Shown: positions 9,101 to 16,774 of the stretch, piece after piece | Numbering within the stretch: the stretch's first letter is position 1 | Layout of the letters: the number at the start of each line of letters is the position of its first letter | Origin: Actinacidiphila acididurans | GTDB lineage: Bacteria; Actinomycetota; Actinomycetes; Streptomycetales; Streptomycetaceae | Direction: 5' to 3' | Length of the DNA: 64,000 nucleotides | NCBI RefSeq assembly: GCF_016918855.1 | Contig: NZ_JADKYB010000030.1 | Span: forward strand, 37,128 to 101,127 | Notes under the pieces: generated by a model | The model's database searches: none | What the model saw: the letters and a program-made list of their open reading frames with translations, nothing else | Told to the model about the DNA's origin: nothing | Program-made: the position numbers and the translations under genes

Positions 9101-9164
9101 CCGGCGTTCGGCCGCACGCCCCGCCCCCCCTTACTGCTGTCCGCTCCCGGACTGGAGATCCGCC

Positions 9165-9566
9165 ATGCCCGCAACCAAGCCCACATCCGGGCCGGACAGC
9201 GCTCCGGCCACCACCGGCGACGACACTCCGAAGACGAACCCCGCCGCGGCCACGGCCCCGAAGCCCGACGCCGTCGCGGTGGACGAGGTGCCCCCGGGCC
9301 GTCTGGCCGCCGGGACGTACGAGTACGTCTGGCCGATCCCGACCCAGTACCTCGACGTGCCCTTGACCGCCCGCCCGGTCGACCCGGGCCAGCCCGCAGT
9401 GCCGGCAGACGGCGACAAGCCCGAGACCCCGGCGATCCCGCCCACGCCCGCGACCGTCTTCGACTGGCCGTTCGGCGCCCCGAACGACGGCCGCTGGCAG
9501 CCCACCCGCAAGAAGCCCAACCAGGTCGCGGACAACGACGCCGCACCGCTCGTTTCGGAGGAGTGA
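9165..9566 (+). CDS. Small tail-module protein of unknown function
   Basis: 133 aa, ATG with CTGGAGAT upstream. Residues 1-45 are disordered (Thr/Ala/Pro/Asp). The middle, AAGTYEYVWPIPTQYLDVPL, followed by TARPVDPG, TPATVFDWPFGAPNDGRW and a polar tail, suggests a small folded domain. It lies just upstream of the major tail protein, where some phages encode a minor tail or decoration protein. No family recognised. Confidence 0.65.
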   Translation: MPATKPTSGPDSAPATTGDDTPKTNPAAATAPKPDAVAVDEVPPGRLAAGTYEYVWPIPTQYLDVPLTARPVDPGQPAVPADGDKPETPAIPPTPATVFDWPFGAPNDGRWQPTRKKPNQVADNDAAPLVSEE

Positions 9567-9568
9567 CG

Positions 9569-10819
9569 GTGTCGACCCCCATCACCTACGCATCGACCCA
9601 GCAGTTCGTCGGCATCGCCGCCGAAGCCGTCCAAGGGACCGCGGTGGCCATGACGGCCACCCAGCTCCTGACGACCTTCACCCCCGGTGACACCCCCTCA
9701 TGGCTGAAGGACCAGTCCTGGCGCGGCTCGATGGGCACGGACGCGTTCGCGCACATCCAGGGGACCAAGATCGCGGGGATCAGCCTCGGTGGCCCGGTCT
9801 ACGGCGACACCCTCGGGTTCTGGCTGCGGAACATTCTGGGCGACGTGTCCGTCGTCGGCACGCCGACCGGGTCGGGCGCCACCACGCTCGCCGCGTCGGC
9901 CGCCGCCGGGGCCACGTCGTTTCAGGCGACCGCGACGATCCCCAACGGCACCCTCCTGCAGGTCGGCACCGGGGCGACCGCCGAGGTCGTCACCACCGGC
10001 ACCCCCACCGGCTCGGGCCCGTTCGTCATCCCCATCACCACCCCCACCGGTGGGCTGCTGTACGCGCACGCCTCCTCGCAGGCCCTCACCCCCGTGACCG
10101 GCCCGTACACCTACGCCTGGAGCTTGCTCAACAGCAACGGTGGCCAGCCGGCCTCCCACACCCTGACGCACAAGCTGGGGACGACAGCAACGGTGGGGGC
10201 CCGGTCCTACCCGGGGTTCTGCATGTCGCAGATGAACTTCACGTTCAACGCCGAGTCCGAGCTGTTCTCCTGGACGGGGCAGGGCACCAGCTATCCCAGT
10301 GCCCCGGCGAGTGTGGCGCCGACGGCGAACCCCACGGGCATCCTGCCGATCGCATCCTGGCAGACGAAGGTCGGCATCGGCGGCCCCGCCAGCGGGGGCA
10401 CCCTCGTCAACACCGTCACCGACGGCGAGATCGACATCACCCGCGAACTCCTGCCGATCTTCACGGCGACGGGTTCGCAGCTGCCGTACATCATCCAACG
10501 CGGCGGCGTCGCGGTCACCGGCAAGCTCAACTTCGGCGCGGTGAGCGACGAGTCCGCGCTGCTGTACATGCTCAACAACACCAAGCCGCAGGTGCAGATC
10601 GTCTGCAGCAACGGCCTGTCCGGCGCCAACCTGATCAGCATCCAGATCGACATCCAGGTCGCAGCGTTCACCGCCGCCACCCCGGACACCAGCAAGGCGG
10701 CCGTCGGCTACCAGGACAGCTTCGAGACGGACTTCAACACCACCAACGCAGGCGGTAGCGGCGGCATGAGCCCGATCAAGGTGTCCGTGACCTGCAACGT
10801 GCCCCCCGGCTCCTTCTGA
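9569..10819 (+). CDS. Major tail (tube) protein
   Basis: 416 aa. The GTG at 9569 is preferred over the GTG at 9563 because CGGAGGAG sits 6-10 bp upstream of it. TYASTQQFVGIAAEAVQGTA and later EIDITRELLPIFTATGSQ, with beta-rich sequence throughout, fit actinophage major tail proteins forming the tube. Residues ~95-185 contain Gly/Thr/Ala repeats (GTPTGSGATTLAASAAAGAT and ...GTPTGSGPFVIPITTPTGG) that look like an added Ig-like or surface domain. A strong hairpin follows the gene. Confidence 0.85.
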   Translation: MSTPITYASTQQFVGIAAEAVQGTAVAMTATQLLTTFTPGDTPSWLKDQSWRGSMGTDAFAHIQGTKIAGISLGGPVYGDTLGFWLRNILGDVSVVGTPTGSGATTLAASAAAGATSFQATATIPNGTLLQVGTGATAEVVTTGTPTGSGPFVIPITTPTGGLLYAHASSQALTPVTGPYTYAWSLLNSNGGQPASHTLTHKLGTTATVGARSYPGFCMSQMNFTFNAESELFSWTGQGTSYPSAPASVAPTANPTGILPIASWQTKVGIGGPASGGTLVNTVTDGEIDITRELLPIFTATGSQLPYIIQRGGVAVTGKLNFGAVSDESALLYMLNNTKPQVQIVCSNGLSGANLISIQIDIQVAAFTAATPDTSKAAVGYQDSFETDFNTTNAGGSGGMSPIKVSVTCNVPPGSF

Positions 10820-10848
10820 CCCGACCGGACTGGCCGTCCCCTGTGACC

Positions 10849-10880
10849 GCGGTCCCGGAGAGGAAGGGCTCCGGGACCGC
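10849..10880 (+). terminator. Hairpin after the major tail protein gene
   Basis: A perfect 12-bp stem (GCGGTCCCGGAG with CTCCGGGACCGC) and 8-nt loop lies 30 bp after the stop codon. No T-run is present. As with the hairpin after the capsid block, it could reduce read-through from a highly expressed structural gene. Confidence 0.65.
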
Positions 10881-10933
10881 GCCCGCTCCCTGCCCTTCCA
10901 GCCCTTCCACCACCCTTCCGAAAGGCCCGACCC

Positions 10934-11329
10934 ATGGGACAGCGTCACCCCCTCGCCACCGAAGGCGCCTGGGTTGAACTCCGCGACGTCGACGAGTTGC
11001 GCGCCGGCGACCAGATGGACATCCAGGGCGCGATGGACGACGAAGAGTCGGTCAACCGGCGTGCCGTCCAGATGTACAACGGGCTCATCACCGCGCTGGT
11101 CATGAGCTGGTCACTTCCGCTGCCGATCCCTTCCCAGGCCCCCGACACTCCGCAGTCCGCGGGGTCGCTGCGGCTGATGGGCATCAAGGACTACGCGGCG
11201 CTGAAGCGACTTGTCGCCCCCGCGGTCGAGGTGGTGTTCCCGGCCGATCCGGAGCCGAAGACCGCGGAGGCGCTGGAGACGGCGAAGGCGGACCCGGGTT
11301 CCCCTACTGGGGACGCCGACGCGTCCTAG
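10934..11329 (+). CDS. Tail assembly chaperone, short (unshifted) product
   Basis: 131 aa; ATG follows CCGAAAGGCCCGACCC. The sequence contains EGAWVELRDVDELRAGDQ and GIKDYAALKRLVAPAVEVVF, typical of the first reading frame of siphovirus tail chaperones (gpG-like), placed between the tail tube and tape measure genes. The gene contains a slippery heptamer near its 3' end (11293-11299) for -1 frameshifting into a second frame. Function: binds and solubilises the tape measure during tail assembly. Confidence 0.85.
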   Translation: MGQRHPLATEGAWVELRDVDELRAGDQMDIQGAMDDEESVNRRAVQMYNGLITALVMSWSLPLPIPSQAPDTPQSAGSLRLMGIKDYAALKRLVAPAVEVVFPADPEPKTAEALETAKADPGSPTGDADAS

Positions 11330-11586
11330 CCTCTCTCCTCGGCCAGTCGAAGCCCGGGCCGGCCCAACATCCGCTGACACCGCTGGAGCGCCTCGCGTGG
11401 CCCTACGGCTGGTTCGCGGAGCGGTACGGCTGGGAGCCGGAGCGGGTCGACCGGATTCCGCTGCGGCAGCTCAACGAGTACCCGGTCTACGCGGGCGTCG
11501 TCGACGAAGCGAAGGCGATCCGGCAGGAGCAGGCCGCCGAGCAGGCCCGCGCGAAGGCGGCGCGCGAGGCCGCCCGCAGGAGGTGA
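10934..11586 (+). CDS. Tail assembly chaperone, -1 frameshifted long product (gpGT-like)
   Basis: If ribosomes slip at CCCGGGT (11293-11299; codons CCG-GGT re-pair as CCC-GGG), translation continues from 11299 in the -1 frame and ends at 11586, giving about 217 aa. The second frame encodes TPLERLAWPYGWFAERYGW, then VDRIPLRQLNEYPVYAG and an Ala/Arg-rich helix, clearly protein-like with high third-position GC. It has no start codon of its own near the junction. A small hairpin TCCCC-TACT-GGGGA follows the heptamer directly. Confidence 0.8.
11293..11299 (+). promoter_or_regulatory. -1 ribosomal frameshift slippery site
   Basis: CCCGGGT fits the X-XXY-YYZ rule in the zero frame (C CCG GGT). It lies 30 nt before the zero-frame stop, and a 5-bp hairpin (11300-11313) starts right after it. 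Frame -1 is open and coding downstream to 11586. Confidence 0.75.
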
Positions 11587-11589
11587 CCG

Positions 11590-12033
11590 GTGGACGTCGG
11601 CATCTCCGTGGACGGCGTGGAGGAGTGGGCCGCCGCGGTGGACGCGCTGGGGCAGCGGATGCAGTCCGCGACCCGCGCGGCCACCCGCGACGCCATGAAA
11701 ATCGTGCAGCGCGGGGCGTTCAGTCGGCTGTCCCGCTACTACCACCCGCCGGGCACCCCCACCCCCGCCCCGCCCGGCGGGCCCCCGGCGCGCATCAACG
11801 GCCACCTGCGCGGCTCCCTCAGCCCGACCGGGCCCCGGCCCACCGGCACCGGCTACACCGGCCAGCTCGGTCCCACCGCGGTGTACTCCCGGATCCAGGA
11901 ACTCGGCGGGCAGGCCGGCCGGAACCACTCCGTCACGATCCCGCCCCGCCCCTACCTGGCGCCGACCGTGCGGGACGCACGCGACGCCATCCGCCGCCAG
12001 TACGTGGCGGCCTGGGCCCGCGCCATGCCGTAG
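11590..12033 (+). CDS. HK97 gp10-like neck / tail completion protein
   Basis: 147 aa from a GTG directly after the frameshifted chaperone frame, with AGGAGGTGACC upstream. DVGISVDGVEEWAAAVDALG opens a helical N-terminus, then HLRGSLSP and a C-terminal TIPPRPYLAPTVRDARDAI, the PxRPYLxPA motif of the HK97 gp10/virion morphogenesis family. These genes usually lie before the tail tube; here it is between chaperone and tape measure, an unusual order. Confidence 0.7.
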   Translation: MDVGISVDGVEEWAAAVDALGQRMQSATRAATRDAMKIVQRGAFSRLSRYYHPPGTPTPAPPGGPPARINGHLRGSLSPTGPRPTGTGYTGQLGPTAVYSRIQELGGQAGRNHSVTIPPRPYLAPTVRDARDAIRRQYVAAWARAMP

Positions 12034-12064
12034 CCCCCTGACCGCGCAACCGGAAGGGGGCCCG

Positions 12065-15000
12065 GTGGCGGACTACCTGCCCCCTGTCGTCGCCAAGCTG
12101 GAGGGCGACCACTCCGGTCTCACGCGCGTCCTGGCATCCAGCAAGGAAGACGTCAAGCGGTGGGCGCTCGAGGTCGGCAAAACCAAGGCCACCCTCCAGG
12201 TCGACGCCAAGCTGGCGGACGGCACGCTCGCTGCCCTGCGTCAGAAGATCGCCGACAGCCCGGCGGCGAAACTCGATGTCGACCTGCGGCTGAAGACCGG
12301 AACGCTGACTACCCTCCGGGACAAGGTCAAGGACAGCACCGCCGCTCGCCTGGACGTCACTGTGGCCCTGGAGAGCGGCACGCTGGCCACCCTCCGGCAA
12401 GAGGTACGCGACAGTCCCGCGGCGAAACTGAGCACGGAACTGCGCCTGGCGGACGGCACTCTCGCCGCCCTGCGTCAGAAGGTCAAGGACAGTACCGCGG
12501 CCACGCTGCTGGTCGAGCTGAACCTGCAGACCGGAACCCTGGCGGCCGTCCGGGACAAGGTCAAGGACAGTGCGGCGGCGAAGCTCAGCGTCGCCGCGTC
12601 CCTCGACAGCAGCACGCTGGCCACCGTCCGTCAGGAAGTGGCTGATGGGGACCCCGCAAAGCTCGGCGTTGACCTGCGTCTGAAGGACGGCACTCTCGCG
12701 GCGCTGCGGGAGAAGGTCGCCGACAGCCCGGCGGCCAAGCTGAAGGTGAAGCTGGACCTGGCGACTGGGGAGAGGGAGGCGCTGCAGACCCAGCTCGCCG
12801 ACCGCGAGGTGCAGGTCAAGGTCACCCCCAAGCTCGACCAGGTCGCGCTCCGCCGGGTCCAGACGGTCCTGATGGAACTCGGGCGGCCCATCACCGTCTC
12901 GGTGCGGCCCGACACGGACACCGGCGCGCAGGCGCGGGCCGAGGCCCGTATCGCGCGCCTGACCCGCGACCGGACCGTCGTGGTCCGTACCCGCGTCATC
13001 GGCGGCGGCAGCCCCGGCGGCGGGGGCGGTGGCGGTATCGCGGACGACATCAAGCCCCTGGCGACCCTGATCTCCCTGGCGCCGTCGCTGGTGCCGGTCG
13101 CTGCGTCGCTGACGGCGTCGCTGGTGAGTATCGCCGAGCAGGCCGGGGCCGCCGGTGTCGCGCTCGGCGCGTTCGGGCTGGCCGCGAAGTCGCAGATCAC
13201 CGCGATCGGCGCCGCGGCCGACGCGCAGGCCAAGTACAACGCGGCGGTCGCCAAGTACGGGGCGAACTCCAAGCAGGCCATCGCGGCGCAGGAAGCCTCC
13301 GCGAGGTCCCTGGACGGGATGCCCGCGGCGACCCAGCGCGCCACCGAGGGCTGGCTCGGCCTGAAGGACGCCTTCAAAGCCTGGTCGGACTCCCTCGCCG
13401 GCGCCACGATGGAGCCGGTCAACCGGTCCTTCGCGGTCGCCGAGGCGATCCTGCCCCGCCTGTCCCCGCTGGTCCGCACCGCCGCAGATCAGCTGAACCG
13501 ATTCGTCACGATCGCCGGCGGCGCGGTCGCCAGCCCCGGCCTCGACGGCCTCATGAAGCGCCTGACCGCCTTCTCCGGCGGCGTCCTGAAACGCCTCAAC
13601 GACGACCTCGTGCACTTCCTGCGGTACCTGGACGAGGGCCCGCACAACGGGGCCATCGCCCAGGTCTTCGCCTACGCCAAGGCCGAGGGGCCGCAGGTCC
13701 ACCAGGCCCTGGACGACATCGCCCGCGCGATCGGCACCATCCTCAAGGCGTCCGCGCAGGCCGGCCCCGGGCTGCTCACCGTGGTCGACGACATCGCCCG
13801 CCTGGTGGCCGCCCTGCCGCCCTCCTTCGTCGCCACCGTCCTGGACGCGTACGCCGCGTTCCGCCTGTTCAAGGTCGCCAGCGCGGGGATCACGGCCGTC
13901 ACCGGGGCGGTGACGTCCCTGTCCGGGCGGCTGGTGGTACTGCGCGCCGCCTCCCAGGCCGCCGGCGGGGGTCTGGCTGGGGTCCGGGCCGCCATCGGCT
14001 CCATCTCCACAGCGGGGAAGATCGGCGGCGCCATCGCGGTCATCGCCGGGATCGCCGTGGTCCTCGACAAGTTGTCCTCGTCCGGGAAGAAGGCCCCCGA
14101 CGTCGATCGCATGACCACCGCCCTCGGCCGGCTGAGCCAGACCGGTAAGGCCAGTGGCGAGCTGACCAGCGTGTTCGGGGCGGACCTGGACGGGCTGGGC
14201 AAGGCCATCGACCGCGTCAGCGGCAAGTCCTCCGGCATGGACAAGTTCAACGACACCATGAACCGCGTTTTCACGCTGGGCATGGGCCAGTCGAACTCGA
14301 TGAAGCAGGCCAAGAAGGACATCGACGCGATCGACAAGGGCCTCGCAGCGCTCGTCTCCGGCGGCCACGCAGACCAGGCCGCCCAGGCTCTGAAAGACCT
14401 GTCCAAGGCCGGCCTGAACATCCCGAAGAAAAGCCTCGACGACTACAACTCCGCCCTCGCCGACGCCGCCTTCCAGGCCAAGCTCACCGCCCAGTCCGAG
14501 GGCATGTTCGGCGACCAGGCCCAGCAGGTCCAGAAGAAGTTGGACGCCCAGAAGCAGGCCGCCCAAGGGCTGCAGCAGGCCATCCTCGACCTCAACGACG
14601 CCAACCGGGCGGCGCTCGACGCCGAGTCCGCGTATCAGCAGTCCATCGACGACGCGACCGCCGCCATCAAGGGCCACCGGGACGCCCTGCACTACAGCAA
14701 CGGCGAACTCAACCTGAACAGCCAGAAGGCCCGCGAAGCCTACGCCGCACTCAGCCAGATGGCCGCGGCCGCGGAGGCTTCCTCCACGGCGACGCTTCAG
14801 CAGACCGGCTCCCAAGAGAAGGCCAACAAGGTCCTGATCGACGCCCACGACCGGCTGGTCGCCACCGCCGAGAAGATGGGCCTGTCCACCAGCGAAGCGC
14901 ACAAGCTGGCCGACGCCCTGGACAACATCAAGGACCCGAAGATCCAGGTCACCGTGGCCACCCAGGCCGCTGAGGCGAACCTGGCGGCGGCCAAGAAGAA

Positions 15001-16738
15001 GGTCGACAGCTTCCCCAAGAGCACCCGGACCAAGGCGAACTTCGACTACCAGCAGGCCGCGGCCGATGTGCAGTTCTTTCAGCGCATCATTGACCAGCTC
15101 CACGGCAAGACCGTCACCGTCCGGATCAACAACGTCTCCACGCAGGTCAACGCGAAGGACTACTACTCGCAGGGCCCCCACAAGAACGCCTACGGGGGCG
15201 TGGTGCGGGCGTTCGACGCGGGCGGCACCGTGCCGGGGTATGCGCCGATGCGGGACACCGTCCCCGCGGTCCTGTCGCCCGGCGAGGGTGTGCTGGTGCC
15301 GGAGGCGACGCGGGCGCTGGGCGGTGAGTCGGGTATCAACGCCATCAACCGGCAGGCCCGCTCCGGCGGGTCCCTGTCCAGCGCGTCCCTCTCGGGGGGT
15401 GTGGCGCCGATCGGCCGGGAGGTCGCGGCCGGCCTGTGGCAGGGACTCCAGAGCCAGCAGGGGTGGTTGGCCGCGCAGGCCCGCCAGTTCGCGCTGTCGA
15501 CGATTCCGCAGCCGATGGCTGACGCCCTGGGTATCGCCTCCCCGTCCAAGGTGGCCATGTCCCTGGGCCGGTGGGTGGGTGCTGGCATGGTCCAGGGCCT
15601 CACCGGGTCGACCGCCTCGGTCAAGTCCGCGACACTCCGGCTGACCAGGTCGATTGAGCAGGTCTTCCACGACGACGCACAGAGGCAGCTCGCCAGCGAC
15701 CGCAAGTCGTTCGAGAACCTGGTCGGCGTCAAGGGCAAGAAGGCCGCGCGGGAGCGCTCCGACCTGCTCGCGGACATGAAGCAGCAGCAGAAGTACCTCA
15801 GCGAGGACTCCGCCATCTCTCGCTTCGTCGCTGTCGACAACCAGCGACTGCTGAAGCTCGCCGCGCAGCGCGACAGCGTGGCGTCCAAGCTGAAGACCGC
15901 CCAGGCCAACCTGAGCAGCCTCCAGAAGCAGTGGACGTCGGAGCGTGACCAGGTCGCGTCCCAGATCCTCCAGGGCGCCTCGGTGGTCACCGCGGCCCCG
16001 CAGGCCGGCTTCGCACTCACCGCGGGCGACGTCGTCAACAACCTCAAGGACCAGGCCGAGAAGGGCAGCACCTTCGCGGCCGAACTGCAGCAGCTCCAGA
16101 AGGCCGGACTCCGCTCGGACCTGATCGCGCAGATCGCCGCGGCCGGCGTGGACCAGGGCGGCGCGACCGCCGCGGCCCTGGCCGGGGCGAGCAAGGACAC
16201 CATCAAGCAGCTCAACTCGATCCAGGCGAACCTCGCCTCCTCGGCCAACGCCACCGGCGCCGCGGTCGCGGACTCGATGTACAAGGCGGGCATCGACAGC
16301 GCGAAGGGCCTCATCAAGGGCCTGGAGTCGCAAGAGTCGGCGATCGAAAAGCAGATGCTCAAGATCGCCAAGTCCATGCAGACAGCGATCCGCGAGGAGC
16401 TCGGCATCCACTCGCCGTCCACCGTGATGGCGATGGACGGCGAGCACACAGGCCGCGGCTTCGCCCTGGGGCTCGACCGCTCCGTCAAGCACGTGCAGAT
16501 CGCCGCGTCGGGGCTGGCGATGGCCGCCCGGCAGGGCGCGTCGCTTACCAGCAGCGGCGGCTACCGCGGCGGTGGCGGCGGCGAGGTGCACTACCACTAC
16601 AACTCCGTGAACCTCACCGTGCAGGGCTCCGTCACCACGGCACGCCAGCTGGTCGACGAGGTCGAGAACGCCCTGGCGGTCCGCGCCCGCACCAACCCGG
16701 GCGGCTTCCGCCCCGCGGCCACCTGGTCCGGTCGCTGA
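12065..16738 (+). CDS. Tape measure protein with N-terminal 26-aa ABC repeats
   Basis: 1557 aa, GTG after GGAAGGGGGCCC. Length, position and the many helices identify the tape measure, which sets tail length (roughly 230 nm if 1.5 A per residue). Residues 46-253 are eight 26-aa units built on GTLAALRQKVxDSxAAKL, in an A-B-C-A-B-C-A-B' order. Hydrophobic segments (about 330-375 and 650-675) could cross the host membrane. The C-terminal part has YGGVVRAFDAGGTVPGYAP, GIHSPSTVMAMDGEH and a Gly-rich HYHYNSV segment, all common in tape measures. It is the largest gene here. Confidence 0.95.
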   Translation: MADYLPPVVAKLEGDHSGLTRVLASSKEDVKRWALEVGKTKATLQVDAKLADGTLAALRQKIADSPAAKLDVDLRLKTGTLTTLRDKVKDSTAARLDVTVALESGTLATLRQEVRDSPAAKLSTELRLADGTLAALRQKVKDSTAATLLVELNLQTGTLAAVRDKVKDSAAAKLSVAASLDSSTLATVRQEVADGDPAKLGVDLRLKDGTLAALREKVADSPAAKLKVKLDLATGEREALQTQLADREVQVKVTPKLDQVALRRVQTVLMELGRPITVSVRPDTDTGAQARAEARIARLTRDRTVVVRTRVIGGGSPGGGGGGGIADDIKPLATLISLAPSLVPVAASLTASLVSIAEQAGAAGVALGAFGLAAKSQITAIGAAADAQAKYNAAVAKYGANSKQAIAAQEASARSLDGMPAATQRATEGWLGLKDAFKAWSDSLAGATMEPVNRSFAVAEAILPRLSPLVRTAADQLNRFVTIAGGAVASPGLDGLMKRLTAFSGGVLKRLNDDLVHFLRYLDEGPHNGAIAQVFAYAKAEGPQVHQALDDIARAIGTILKASAQAGPGLLTVVDDIARLVAALPPSFVATVLDAYAAFRLFKVASAGITAVTGAVTSLSGRLVVLRAASQAAGGGLAGVRAAIGSISTAGKIGGAIAVIAGIAVVLDKLSSSGKKAPDVDRMTTALGRLSQTGKASGELTSVFGADLDGLGKAIDRVSGKSSGMDKFNDTMNRVFTLGMGQSNSMKQAKKDIDAIDKGLAALVSGGHADQAAQALKDLSKAGLNIPKKSLDDYNSALADAAFQAKLTAQSEGMFGDQAQQVQKKLDAQKQAAQGLQQAILDLNDANRAALDAESAYQQSIDDATAAIKGHRDALHYSNGELNLNSQKAREAYAALSQMAAAAEASSTATLQQTGSQEKANKVLIDAHDRLVATAEKMGLSTSEAHKLADALDNIKDPKIQVTVATQAAEANLAAAKKKVDSFPKSTRTKANFDYQQAAADVQFFQRIIDQLHGKTVTVRINNVSTQVNAKDYYSQGPHKNAYGGVVRAFDAGGTVPGYAPMRDTVPAVLSPGEGVLVPEATRALGGESGINAINRQARSGGSLSSASLSGGVAPIGREVAAGLWQGLQSQQGWLAAQARQFALSTIPQPMADALGIASPSKVAMSLGRWVGAGMVQGLTGSTASVKSATLRLTRSIEQVFHDDAQRQLASDRKSFENLVGVKGKKAARERSDLLADMKQQQKYLSEDSAISRFVAVDNQRLLKLAAQRDSVASKLKTAQANLSSLQKQWTSERDQVASQILQGASVVTAAPQAGFALTAGDVVNNLKDQAEKGSTFAAELQQLQKAGLRSDLIAQIAAAGVDQGGATAAALAGASKDTIKQLNSIQANLASSANATGAAVADSMYKAGIDSAKGLIKGLESQESAIEKQMLKIAKSMQTAIREELGIHSPSTVMAMDGEHTGRGFALGLDRSVKHVQIAASGLAMAARQGASLTSSGGYRGGGGGEVHYHYNSVNLTVQGSVTTARQLVDEVENALAVRARTNPGGFRPAATWSGR

Positions 16739-16774
16739 CCGGTCACTCAACCATCACGCAGAACAGGGGGTGCC

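Noticed and set aside
11933..16750. 1605-codon open frame on the minus strand opposite the tape measure
   Set aside because: A GC-rich shadow: its codon positions mirror the G/C third positions of the tape measure, and the predicted protein is low-complexity Arg/Gly/Leu.
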